From Metridium senile (taxonomy: Eukaryota > Cnidaria > Anthozoa > Actiniaria > Metridiidae): a DNA stretch of 64,000 nucleotides. This document shows, piece after piece, positions 32,765 through 43,839 of the stretch. The DNA lies in NCBI GenBank assembly GCA_949775045.1, contig OX459103.1:18132817-18196816 (forward strand), given 5' to 3'. The notes under the pieces are model-generated. The model saw only the letters and a program-made list of their open reading frames with translations. It was not told the origin of the DNA and searched no databases. The first letter of the stretch is position 1, and the number at the start of each line of letters is the position of its first letter. The translations under genes and the position numbers were made by a program.

Positions 32765-33015
32765 GCTGCCTTTGAAACTGCCAGAAAAGCAGTCCACACT
32801 AGTTTATCCGCTTGTTATCGTACATTTTTTCTTCAATTGTTTACTTAGAAACATCGACGCAGTCCACACTAGTTTAACTGCTAGTTATCGTACATTTTAA
32901 CTCCATTTGTTTCCTGTAGAACATCGACGCAGTCCACACTAGTTTAACCGCTAGTTATCGTACATGTTTACTTCAATTGTTTACTTAGAAACATCGACGC
33001 AGTTCACACTAGCTT
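32765..33015 (-). repeat. 69/70-bp family, inverted block
   Basis: About three and a half copies of CATCGACGCAGTCCACACTA and TAGTTATCGTACATTTT, the reverse complement of the array at 15170-15670. Confidence 0.92.
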
Positions 33016-33167
33016 AAATTCCAATAAAAAAAGTGAATCTCCCTATTGTCTTTTATGATAAAAAGACATCATTCCAAAAGTAGCATGATCATCAAATCAA
33101 TTGTCAACAACATGACTTGACAGTTCGGCAAGTTTTAACAATCATACTAAACATTAAAAAAAGAAAA

Positions 33168-33260
33168 CGAAAGGAAAGGAAAGGAAAGGAAAGGAAAGGA
33201 AAGGAAAGGAAAGGAAAGGAAAGGAAAGGAAAGGAAAGGAAAGGAAAGGAAAGGAAAGCC
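33168..33260. repeat. (AAAGG)n microsatellite
   Basis: About 90 bp of perfect GGAAA pentamers. Confidence 0.98.
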
Positions 33261-33317
33261 CTCACGTTTTTTATTTAGAGATTTGAAATTACTAGATATC
33301 TTTATCCTTTATTACTC

Positions 33318-33885
33318 CGACGAAGGGTTAAAGCTCGAAACGTCAGTAAAGTTAAGTCAACATTTTCTACGGTGTCACAAATTTCATTCTATTACCTATC
33401 GTTTATATCAAACACCGACGCAGCCTATACTAGTTTACTCGCTAGTTTCCATTTAAGTAAAGTTACAGCAGTTCTCAGTCACACGTGCACCGCTCGCATA
33501 AAAAGCAACGCTATAAAACGTGAAGTTGGTGGACGTCAATCAAACTGTGTTTACGAGACGCATTGTGTTTTTACTTCAGTCGGGCTGCGAAACATGTCTA
33601 AATCCGACGAAGAGGTTATTGTGGGAATTCAGCTTCCAGATTCAGACATGTTTCGCAACCCGACTGACGTAAAAACACCATGGTTCTTGTAAACACAGTT
33701 TGATTGACGTCCACCAACTTCATGTTTTATAGCGGTGCTTTTTATGGGAGCGGTGCACGTGTGACTGAGAACTGCTGTAAGTTACCATTTTTTACGGTGT
33801 TACAAATTTCATTCTATTACCTATCGTTTATATCAAACACCGACGCAGCCAATACTAGTTTACTCGCTAGTTTCCATAGATAGCT
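33318..33885 (+). repeat. 111-bp family unit split by a nested foldback
   Basis: Head CGACGAAGGGTTAAAGCTCG at about 33318, one full monomer, then the inserted element 33465-33778, then the continuation AAGTTACCATTTTTTACGG and a second monomer ending GTTTACTCGCTAGTTTCC. Confidence 0.92.
33465..33778. mobile_element. Foldback element nested in the 111-bp repeat
   Basis: A 314-bp palindrome: ACAGCAGTTCTCAGTCACAC at the left and its exact complement at the right, continuing GTGCACCGCT and GACGTCAATCAAACTGTGTT. Joining the outer sequences restores the repeat consensus with no clear duplication. The ORF at 33372-33692 is an artefact. Confidence 0.85.
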
Positions 33886-33889
33886 TTAT

Positions 33890-35140
33890 CTATATTTTTT
33901 CATGTTACCCAACCAACAGGAAGAATTGCTCTAACTGGTTTGAGTGCGTTAATCAAGAGAATATTACAATACCCTTAAGTGTGCTATTCTTACAGATTTG
34001 TGGGAAATGCCTTCCCATATTTAAATTTAAAACATCTTATCTTTTAAATAATCTGGAGTATTGTCAAGGGCGCGGAGAAATAGGGGCAGACCTTAAGTTA
34101 AGTTTAAAATATCAATTTCAAGAAGAAAATCTTCCTTAGGCAGTTTAACAGACGAACGGAGTTAAAGGAAGTTTGTTTTATTTTGTATTATTGTTGTAGT
34201 TGTTTTACCATTTATATGTAGCATTTTCCAACGGATATTCAATTCAGTTAAAATAGTACTTCTTTGTAAAAACGCATAAACAACCATTTTATAGTCAGTA
34301 TAATGGTTTTCAAAAATAATAACGATATTTTAGAAAACGTCTAATACTAGCTGATCAATATTCTCAGAAGGGGTCCTTTTATATTATATTAAGTACCAGT
34401 GTCTCCTTATAGAACTATTTTAAGTGTAAGAAGTTGCTTTTATAGCCAAGAAGAGAAGAGAAGAGAAGAGAAGAGAAGAGAAGAGAAGAGAAGAGAAGAG
34501 AAGAGAAGAGAAGAGATTAAAAACAATTTAAGTACAACAAAGAAAGGTTAAAAAATCCATTTCCAACTAACTTCACTATTAATTAATTGCTTCAAATGGT
34601 TTCAAAATACAAGCCAAAATAGCTCTCAAATTGAAATCATTAGTGTAGCTAGCAAAGTACGTAGGTAAGAACCATTAAGTTAAGCCTTTGGCCTATATCT
34701 ATTTATAAAGTGGACCCATGCAGATGCGAACTCTAAATAAAGACACTATAATAGATGACTATTACGAATTGACACTTTTAGAGCCGGAAATTGTTAAAAA
34801 GCAGACATCGCAGTTATAAATTTGTTTAGATAGAAAAAAAAACAGGACGTTATTTCTGAAAGGGACTAAAAAAATTCGACAGACAAACTAGCTATACTTA
34901 CAAACTTACAAAAATTTAGAAAGTAAAAAAAAAAGGTATGAAGTTGCTAGAATAACTTTGAAAATACGAAAACAAATGGTAATAGATGTGAAGGAAGGCT
35001 GGGGAACGATAGAAAGGAACAGAATTAAAATATGCAATATAAAAAAAATTGATATACAAGAGGAATATAATTCATAAATTAAGTAATGCGCGCAATGCGC
35101 AAAGGGAAGAAAAACATCGAAAACGAAGTAAATTAAAGGG
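33890..35140. other. AT-rich sequence with a (GAGAA)n tract
   Basis: 34448-34515 is a perfect (AAGAG)n run of about 68 bp. The rest is AT-rich without a recognised gene. Confidence 0.6.
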
Positions 35141-35144
35141 AAGG

Positions 35145-35425
35145 GATGGAAAAGAAAGGAAAGGAAAGGAAAGGAAAGGAAAGGAAAGGAAAGGAAAGGA
35201 AAGGAAAGAAAAGGAAAGGAAAGGAAAGGAAAGGAAAGGAAAGCAAAGGAAAGGAAAGGAAAGAAAAGGAAAGAAAAGGAAAGAAAAGGAAAGAAAAGGA
35301 AAGGAAAGGAAAGGAAAGGAAAGGAAAGGAAAGGAAAGGAAAGGAAAGGAAAGGAAAGGAAAGGAAAGGAAAGGAAAGGAAAGGAAAGGAAAGGAAAGGA
35401 AAGGAAAGGAAAGGAAAGGAAAGTT
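35145..35425. repeat. (AAAGG)n microsatellite, long
   Basis: About 280 bp of GGAAA pentamers with a few AAAAG/GCAAA variants. Lys-Gly-Lys-Glu-Arg frames here and the opposite Phe/Leu/Ser frame are artefacts. The flanks hold related segments: 35505-35590 and 35645-35755 share TACTTGCAGTAAGGTTGTCA in inverted orientation. Confidence 0.97.
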
Positions 35426-35928
35426 AAAGATTGAAGAGGAAGAAACGGAAGGAAAGGAATATTTAGGAAAAGAAACTCGGAAAACTAAGCAAGGAAATAA
35501 AAACCCAAGGAGGTATACACCTACTTGCAGTAAGGTTGTCATACAAAAATATACATTTGTAATAAAGAAAATAGAACATTTGTGATTTAGTACGATAGGA
35601 ATTGATTAAAAGAAGAAAGAAGATCACTCAAGCTGAACTCTCTCTTTTGTCTTTTAATTAATTCCTTTCGCACTAAATCACAAATGTTTTATTTTCTTTG
35701 TGACAAATGTTCTGACTATTTTGTATGACAACCTTACTGCAAGTAGGTGTATATCCAAACGTGACACAAAATAAAACGTTTCAGATGGTAACGGATATGA
35801 ACGCCTACAAACATACTTACACATACTTGAATAATATCATAAACAACTAAACAAACAACAATTAACATCGATCTGGTCTGCAGTTAGCTTAAGTGATTCA
35901 GGACGAAAAATATGTTCTTATATATATT

Positions 35929-36615
35929 GCGTATTTCACATCGTCTCAATGCGCTTTACAATGAACTATATATACGGACCGCTATTTAAGGCGCACACTG
36001 CAGCCACGCGGCTTACAATCATGAGGGGTTAGTATGTAATTTAATATGTGCTTATATAGCGTATTTCACATCGTCTCAATGCGTTTTACAATGAACTATA
36101 TGTACGGACCGCTATTTAAGGCGCACACTGCAGCCACGCGGCTTACAATCATGAGGGGTTAGTATGTAATTTAATATGTGCTTATATAGCGTATTTCACA
36201 TCGTCTCAATGCGTTTTACAATGAACTATATTTACGGACCTCTATTTAAGGTGCACACTGCAGCCACGCGGCTTACAATCATGAGGGGTTAGTATGTAAT
36301 TTAATATGTGCTTATATAGCGTATTTCACATCGTCTCAATGCGTTTTACAATGAACTATATTTACGGACCTCTATTTAAGGCGCACACTGCAGCCACGCG
36401 GCTTACAATCATGAGGGGTTAGTATGTAACGTAATGTGTGCTTATATAGCAAATTTCACATCGTCTCAATGCGCTTTGCAATTAATTCTATATGCACAGA
36501 CCGCTATTTATGGCGCAAACTGCAGTCACGCGGCTTACAATCATGAGGGGTCAGTATGTTATGTAATATGTGATTATATAACGCATTTAACATCGTCTCA
36601 ATGCGCCGCGCTTTA
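35929..36615 (+). repeat. 130-bp tandem array, five copies
   Basis: Unit contains CGTATTTCACATCGTCTCAA, TGCAGCCACGCGGCTTACAA and ATCATGAGGGGTTAGTATGT. Copy starts are spaced 130 bp throughout. The last copies are the most diverged. Confidence 0.95.
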
Positions 36616-36619
36616 AAAC

Positions 36620-37095
36620 GTTTTTTTTTTTACAAAGTAATAAAGCAGGTTGTGGTAAATTGCGAAATTTTATGATAGTACTACCTAAATCAATTCGACA
36701 AAATGTCCGAACAATTCGATATGATTGTTCGCCTTTACATGTATCCTCACAAGCTAGTCATTTCCGACTTGTATACTAACTCAATTTGCAGAAAAGAATT
36801 GAATTCCTCTGTCGTTAAAGATTGCATGATTTTTAACCCTCTCCCTCTCTATCCCTTCATGCAGATACACACACAAAGATATGACGTCACATTATTGAAC
36901 CCATATTTACGTCATCGGTAGTCCGGCTGAGATGACGTCATCACAGATGCTAACTTCCGCCTATTGTTGACACAACGCGCACATAATAAGAGCGGCCCAC
37001 ACAGTGGCAGAAACATTGGTTAATTGGACAAATTAAATTGATTGGTCAGTATCCTTAGTTTGTTATTGATTGAAAAGCTGTTTGAAAGACAGTTA
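36620..37095. promoter_or_regulatory. Non-repetitive stretch with three CRE-like sites
   Basis: TGACGTCA at 36882-36889, TTACGTCAT at 36907-36915 and TGACGTCA at 36933-36940, all within 60 bp, in sequence without obvious repeats. CREB/ATF or PAR-bZIP binding is a prediction from motif only. It is about 11 kb upstream of the Wnt start. The 72-codon frame here is not recognisable. Confidence 0.35.
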
Positions 37096-37099
37096 GAAG

Positions 37100-37228
37100 T
37101 AAGGAGAAGGAGAAGGAGAAGGAGAAGGAGAAGGAGAAGGAGAAGGAGAAGGAGAAGGAGAAGGAGAAGGAGAAGGAGAAGAAGAAGGAGAAGGAGAAGG
37201 AGAAGGAGAAGGAGAAGGAGAAGGAGAA
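37100..37228. repeat. (GGAGAA)n microsatellite
   Basis: About 128 bp of nearly perfect AGAAGG hexamers. The poly-Arg frame is an artefact. Confidence 0.98.
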
Positions 37229-37229
37229 A

Positions 37230-38375
37230 TATTAAAGTAAATCTCTCTGAGAGCTAGTCAATATTTCTACTTTTGAAAACAGCAAAATTTGTTGTCAAAG
37301 CCGGTTTTTGTAATTAAAAGTTTAACTGTTTTAACAGTTTCTTAAAGAGAACCCTAAACGAAAAATGATTTGAATGTACAAACGAAAGCATAACCAATAT
37401 AATTCAATGTAACATAACGGCCTTAGCATCTAAAAGTTAGCAAAACTCTTGCGCAAAACGTTTACAAAATAGACTCCGGTCATTAACGAAAAATATCTTA
37501 TGGCTGTTGATTTCTCAAGTGAGGTGAAAACGACAAATTTGATGAATCGATCCAGCTCAACAAAATGAATGAAATACACCGCAAAAACGGCTGAGAAGAT
37601 ACACCTCAAAATATTGAGGATCAAAGTTTACAGCTCATCATAAACGCGTAAATGTAGTTGTACTATTGACTAAAATGTACTTATATTGAGCAAAACCAAA
37701 AAAATTAACCAACTAAAAAATGAAAAGCGTTGCAACGCATTTCCGATGGAAAAACCCGTGTATAATCCTAAAAATTATTACTATACTAGCTAATAATAAT
37801 AACAACTATATATGTCAAAGCATTTCGAAAGAAAAAATTGCATCAGTTTCTGCAGTGTATAAATGCAAAATTTATTATTACTACTACTAATAATTATAAT
37901 TATTTTTTTAAATTTGCAGTGTCAAATCCTTAAAAGTATTACTACTACTATCATTAGTAAGTTTCGAGTCAAAATTACTTTAAATTGGCTCTTACCTTAA
38001 ATAATTACACTCAAACAAGATGAAACGATAAAGCTGTTCTCCTCTACTGGTTCTAGATCTGGTTCAATATTCAAATGCGTTACTGTCTAGCGAGATGAAT
38101 ATTTATACGGCCGGCTAGATGATTACGTCAGCAAATTGTGGTCATCCTGAAGCCCTGTGTATGGCGTTTCGTTTAGCCGGCATTATATCTTAACCACTCA
38201 ACGGGCCATTGAGATTGATTGCTATTTTGTCATCACATTGTAGAATGAGGTCGTGAAATTCGGTCGTTGTTTTTCCGTCTGTCGTCGTTGCGAAGCCGGC
38301 CTCACATCGCTGATTGATTAAAAACGATTCTAGGATATTGATGTGTATATTTATATTATTGAAAAGTCAAACGTA
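37230..38375. other. AT-rich sequence, partly unique
   Basis: At 37570-37620 there is a solo end of the CACTGCAAAAACGG MITE family (ACCGCAAAAACGGCTGAG). 38095-38340 is non-repetitive and somewhat GC-richer. Otherwise nothing recognised. Confidence 0.4.
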
Positions 38376-38379
38376 TTTA

Positions 38380-38800
38380 GCTTCAGTTTAAAACCAAGAA
38401 ATTGCACCATCCTAATGTACATGTATATAGCTAATTAAGCCTAATCCTTCAGACAAAAATGATATTTAAAACCAAGAAATTGCACCATCCTAATGTACAT
38501 GTATATAGCTTATTTAATTAACGTTGTCGTTGAAAAAGCCTAAAGCCTATTCCTTCAGACCAAAAGTGACTTCTTCAGCTTTAAAACCAAGAAATTGTAC
38601 CATCCTAATGTACATGTATATAGCTAATTAAATTAACGTTGTCGTAGAAAAAGCCTAATTATAAAGCCTATTCCTTCAGACAAATAGCGACTTCTTCAGT
38701 TTTGAAAGCAAGAAATTGTACAAAACTAATGTACATGTATATAGCTAATTCAATTAACGTTGTCGTTGAAAAAGCCTAAAGCCTATTTTTTTAAGACAAA
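38380..38800 (+). repeat. About 115-bp tandem repeat, four copies
   Basis: Unit contains AAAACCAAGAAATTGCACCA, TAATGTACATGTATATAGCT and TTAACGTTGTCGTTGAAAAA. Another block is at 48255-48785, and a single copy at about 56395-56510. Confidence 0.92.
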
Positions 38801-38809
38801 TGATAAGCC

Positions 38810-39345
38810 CTAGCTAAAGAAGTCGCTTTTGGTCTAAAGTTATATAAAGTTTTTTTTTACCCATTTTAACTAAATTGGCTATTATATAAACAAAATAGGT
38901 TATGATAACGAAATTAGAAGGAAAATACTGAAAAAATGACCAATAAATGTTTTGCATTTTTGGTTTAACCCTTCTTCCATAAAATTCATGCACTTTTTGG
39001 CAATTCAGTCGCTTGACGTCGTTCGCTCTCACCGGAGAAAGACCCAAACACTCTTGGAATTTCCCCTACTTTTGCTGACATTATCTTTAGTGCGGTTAAT
39101 CGAAAAGGCTTCCTATGAGAGCAGTGTTTGTATGTCTGGCAAATCCGGCTGTTGTCGCGAGGATTGGCGGTTGTTTTAAGATCCGGCAAACATTACACGT
39201 GAGAAAGCAAACAAGAACGTGAAAAAGAGAGTGGTTTGATATTATTGATTAAAGCGATGTTATTGTTGGGGTATTTATTGTTTAGCTTACGTTATTTATT
39301 AAACTGTATATATATTTATTTAAAGAGTTTGGCAATAAAGTACCT
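38810..39345. other. Unassigned sequence with a GC-richer core
   Basis: 39000-39200 is less AT-rich and non-repetitive (GCTTGACGTCGTTCGCTCTC, CGAGGATTGGCGGTTGTTTT), with open frames on both strands but no motif or splice borders I can support. Confidence 0.3.
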
Positions 39346-39349
39346 TAAA

Positions 39350-39725
39350 AGGTCTATTAAAGTCCTCTACAACAATTAATGTCTGAATAATAACCTGCAT
39401 GTTCTTGACAAGAACAATGATTGTAAGCACCTCGATTATATTCGTGTTTAGATGTATGCCTGTAATATCTCAACAATAACCTCCATGTTCTTGGCGAGAA
39501 TATCTTTCCGTCTTGGAAAAAAAATATATCTTTGAACAACCTTTTTGAAATAGGTGTATGCCTATAATTCCTTTCCATCTTGAAATGACCTATCGCCTTG
39601 GACAACCTTTTTGAAATAAGTGTATGCCTATAATTCCTTACCGTCTTAGATTAAAGTCATATCGCCTTGGGCAAACCTTTTTGAACTGGGTGTATGCCTT
39701 TAATTCCTTTCAGTCTGACCTTTAG
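39350..39725 (-). repeat. 65-70 bp repeat family, diverged block
   Basis: Four to five copies of AACCTTTTTGAAATAGGTGT and TGCCTATAATTCCTTTCC. The main block is at 47550-48010. Confidence 0.88.
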
Positions 39726-39729
39726 AAAT

Positions 39730-40525
39730 AAGCAATGCTTATCTATAGCACGACCCTTAAATAACTTCAATTGATTACAATTGATTACCTAAATTGCTAT
39801 AGCTAGCTGTGTTTGATTGCTATAGCACTCTCAACGTGTGTGTTACTATAACACAACGACCTCGACATCTGCACAACCCATCACTATATCCTAACCCAAA
39901 TAGACTCCCACGATAATATGTTCTAATCTTGAATAACTCCACTCACTAATACCATAATAGACAAGGTATTTGATCTCGTTATTACGCGTTAAGTAGCCTT
40001 TAATATCCGTAATCTGTCGTTTCATTTTTGACTTGGAAGCAGTCTGCAACGTGTTTGCTATTAAATCTCACAATTGGTGCAGCAGCGTCGCCTTTGACGG
40101 GAATGGCTCGTAACCTTGCTCGGTGGCGTAGGAGGGGCCGACACGCCCTGCTAAAGCCACTGAGCTGATCAGGAAGGCTTGGTCTGTTTACAATACACCG
40201 TTTGAAAACGTTAAACGATTTTATTGCTGCGAAGTAATCGGAAAGGGCCGAACGAATTCTTCATACTACATAAACCCTCATGATCGATCGTTATCAACAT
40301 GCATGGCTGCATGTGGTGTGAATGCGGTCTTATAAGATATTGGTCCAAATATTACATACCTGGAAATTGTACGTAAAGCACATTGAATGGGTGTGGAATG
40401 TGCACGCTTTATAAGCACACAGCACAATTCCATAACATACCACAAAACTAGTAGACAAGTCGTTTTTACAGTGGGCAATTAATTATGGATGTATTTCGAG
40501 CGCTAATAGGGTCTGTGTACGCACG
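39730..40525. other. Unassigned sequence with a GC-rich island
   Basis: 40075-40195 is clearly GC-richer than the surrounding DNA (GCAGCAGCGTCGCCTTTGAC, GGCGTAGGAGGGGCCGACAC). No ORF or RNA fold could be supported. The rest is AT-rich. Confidence 0.3.
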
Positions 40526-40529
40526 CTGT

Positions 40530-41712
40530 TTTGGATGTATCGGCCGATTTACTCAGTTATTTGAGTAACCACTACTCAGTCGTTTTTACAGTGAGTAACT
40601 GTGGATGCATCGATTTACTCAGTTATTTGAGTAGCCACTACTCAGTCGTTTTTGTAGTGAGTAACTGTGGATGCATTGATTTACTCAGTTATTTGAGTAA
40701 CCACTACTCAGTCGTTTTTGTAGTGGGTAACTGTGGATGCATTGATTTACTCAGTTTTTTTTAGTAACCACTACTCAGTCGTTTTTATAGTGAGTAACTG
40801 TGGCACATCGATTTACTTATTTATTTGAGTAACCACTACTCAGTCGTTTTTACAGTGAATAACTGTGGACGCATCGATTTACTCAGTTATTTGAGTAACC
40901 ACTACTCAGTCGTTTTTACAGTGAATAACTGTGGATGCATTGATTTACTCAGTTATTTGAGTAACCACTACTCAGTCGTTTTTGTAGTGGGTAACTGTGG
41001 ATGCATTGATTTACTCAGTTTTTTTTAGTAACCACTACTCAGTCGTTTTTATAGTGAGTAACTGTGGCACATCGATTTACTTATTTATTTGAGTAACCAC
41101 TACTCAGTCGTTTTTACAGTGAATAACTGTGGACGCATCGATTTACTCAGTTATTTGAGTAACCACTACTCAGTCGTTTTTACAGTGAATAACTGTGGAT
41201 GCATTGATTTACTCAGTTATTTGAGTAACCACTACTCAGTCGTTTTTGTAGTGGGTAACTGTGGATGCATTGATTTACTCAGTTTTTTTTAGTAACCACT
41301 ACTCAGTCGTTTTTATAGTGAGTAACTGTGGCACATCGATTTACTTATTTATTTGAGTAACCACTACTCAGTCGTTTTTACAGTGAATAACTGTGGACGC
41401 ATCGATTTACTCAGTTATTTGAGTAACCATTACTCGGTCGTTTTTGCAGTGAGTAACTGTGGACGCATCGATTTACTCAGTTATTTGAGTAACCACTACT
41501 CGGTCGTTTTTGCAGTGAATAAATGTGGATGCATCGATTTAATTATTTATTTGAGTAACCACTACTCAGTCGTTTTTGCAGTGAATAACTGTGGATGCTT
41601 CGAATTTACTCAGTTGTTTGAGTAACCACTACTCAGTCGTTTTTGCAGTGAGTAACTGTGGATGCTTCGAATTTACTCAGTTGTTTGAGTAACCACTACT
41701 CAGTCGTTTTTC
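40530..41712 (+). repeat. 66-bp satellite, main array (about 18 copies) with a 4-mer higher-order repeat
   Basis: Unit contains TTACTCAGTTATTTGAGTAA, CCACTACTCAGTCGTTTTTA and CAGTGAGTAACTGTGGATGC. A marker variant (CAGTTTTTTTTAGTAACC) recurs at about 40752, 41016 and 41280, that is every 264 bp, exactly four monomers. Read on the other strand, each monomer begins CACTGYAAAAACGACTGAGT, matching the MITE ends at 1821, 19792 and 42269. Open frames are artefacts. Confidence 0.96.
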
Positions 41713-41714
41713 AC

Positions 41715-42265
41715 GTTACACAACTGCCTCGCTCACGTGTCACCAATATGGCTTACGTGTATGGAAGCATCTTTAACCAAACCAACAAGAAACAATTTGC
41801 ACGTAAAACATGTAAAACTAATTGTTTTTTCCTTGTTGTAAAGTGGAGTACCTCTTATCAATTTCCTGTTTTCGGAAGTTAATTCGACTTAACTGATCGT
41901 CCGTGTCTACCACATTGGAGTCATTACCACCACACTCACGTTTAAGAGAACAACAATATCCGATGTACGACGCCGATCGCTAGAGCTGCATGCATGTATA
42001 TGCCTTGCTTTCCCTTATATACCTATTTCAAAAAACGTCGCAGCTTTGAGAAACAAACAACAAGCCAAGAACGAAATGATTGTTGGTTTTGTGCTGCTAT
42101 TGTATTGAAATCAGACTTGTTTAATTTTCTAAAGAACTGATATCAAAGTGTAAGTATTTTCAGGTGGGCGTTATTGTATTACAATTAATTCTGCTGCATA
42201 CACGTACGTATAAAATAATCGATCGGATCTGAAGTAAAACAAAATGTAAAAACAAAATAATACTA
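41715..42265. other. AT-rich unassigned sequence
   Basis: No repeat or gene recognised between the satellite and the MITE. Confidence 0.35.
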
Positions 42266-42268
42266 TAC

Positions 42269-42556
42269 TACTGTAAAAACGGCTGAGTAGATACAACACA
42301 GTATATTGCGTTAATCATGCATTCAGGATAACACTTTATAGTGGGTAAACCCAACTCATTATTGAGAGTAAACATAGATGAAGACGCACCATTGAGAACA
42401 ATGTACTCAATATATATTGAGTTTAACCTCACTTTTACTCAATAATGAGTTAAGATTACTCACTATTGAGTTGGGTTAACTCACTATAAAGTGTTATCCT
42501 GAATGCATGATTAACGCAATATACTGTGTTGTATCTACTCAGCCGTTTTTGCAGTG
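42269..42556. mobile_element. Short foldback MITE (CACTGCAAAAACGG family)
   Basis: A 288-bp palindromic element ending TACTCAGCCGTTTTTGCAGTG-side TA. The left end has ACTGTAAAAACGGCTGAGTA with a base change at its first position. The arms share TATTGCGTTAATCATGCATT and AACACTTTATAGTG with the other copies. It lies 560 bp from the main 66-bp array. Confidence 0.85.
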
Positions 42557-42559
42557 TAC

Positions 42560-43195
42560 TGTAAAAAAAATTTATATTGTAAAATGATTATTTATAAGAT
42601 CTAAATAGGTAGGTTTTTTTTTTGCTATGTTACGTTGTGTAATTTCTAGCTTATTATTGTTTGTAATTGTTGTAAATTTGAATTAAAAAAAGAAATTCTG
42701 CTGCATTCAAAAACAGCATTCCTGATTTCGGTCTTGGATTGATGCTTGTTCCTTTAGCGGCGACAAAGATTGTTGATATAATGTATACCACTTTTCCTTG
42801 CAAAAAATAAAAATATTGACTTAAGTTTTCAAGGTTCTCATCGAGGAATCTCAGCCTCGAAAGCGTGTAATACAATTTGAAAACAGCCCGTGGAATTTTG
42901 AAGTGTTTCAATTGTTTGATAATGTGTAGATTCCGGCCTTGAACTACGAGCTGTAGTCAAATTGAACATATTAAAACCTATCGTGGCTGAGGCTGAGTGG
43001 ACGAGAACTCTATCTATTGGTTCTAGAATATTCGATATTCAAGTGGCTGTATATTTTTATCCGTTGTAATAGAGTAGTGACCGATTATTCCACTTGAAGG
43101 CACTTGACTTGATAACTGTACTTAATAAAATCGTCTTCAATGAAAGTGCCGTTGTGTTTCCATATTCGCTGAATATCCGTGGAGAATAAAGCTTA
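42560..43195. other. AT-rich unassigned sequence
   Basis: No gene recognised; the 85-codon minus frame at 42654-42911 shows no motif. Confidence 0.35.
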
Positions 43196-43204
43196 CCGAT
43201 GTTT

Positions 43205-43838
43205 ATTTTGAACATTTATTTGTTTAATTATTTGTTTGTTTGTTTAATATTTGCTTGTTTGTCTGTTTGTTTATTTATTTGTTTGTTTGTTTGTTTGTTT
43301 GTTTGTTTGTTTGTTTGTTTGTTTGTTTGTCTGTTTGTTTATTTGTTTGTTTGTTTGTTTGCTTGTTTGTTTGTTTGTTTGTTTGTTTGTTTGTTTGTTT
43401 GCAGTTTTAATTTGCTTGTTTGCCTGATTGTTTGTTTGTTTGTTTGTTTGTTTGTTTGTTTGCCTGTTTGTTTGTTTGTTTGTTTGTTTGTTTGTTTGTT
43501 TTTGTTTGTTTGTTTGTTTGTTTGTTTGTTTGTTTGTTTGTTTGTTTTTGTTTGTTTGTTTGTTTGTTTGTTTGTTTGTTTGTTTGTTTGTTTGTTTGTT
43601 TGTTTGTTTGTTTGTTTGTTTGTTTGTTTGTTTGTTTGTTTGTTTGTTTGTTTGTTTGTTTGTTTGTTTGTTTGTTTGTTTGTTTGTTTGTTTGTTTGTT
43701 TGTTTGTTTGTTTGTTTGTTTGTTTGTTTGTTTGTTTGTTTGTTTGTTTGTTTGTTTGTTTGTTTGTTTGTTTGTTTGTTTGTTTGTTTGTTTGTTTGTT
43801 TGTTTGTTTGTTTTCTTTTTGTTTGTTTGTAAATCTTT
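43205..43838. repeat. (GTTT)n microsatellite, about 600 bp
   Basis: Long (TTTG)n run, almost perfect from about 43560 to 43810. It generates Cys-Leu-Phe-Val frames on plus and Asn-Lys-Gln-Thr frames on minus; none is a gene. Confidence 0.98.
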
Positions 43839-43839
43839 T

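Noticed and set aside
35049..35585. Lys-Gly-Lys-Glu-Arg-rich 178-codon frame
   Set aside because: It follows the (GGAAA)n microsatellite; the reverse strand is equally open.
40531..41625. Repeated open frames with SNHYSVVF and CGCIDLLSY motifs
   Set aside because: A 66-bp repeat is a multiple of three, so the satellite stays open; frames start and stop inside units and have no flanking gene structure.
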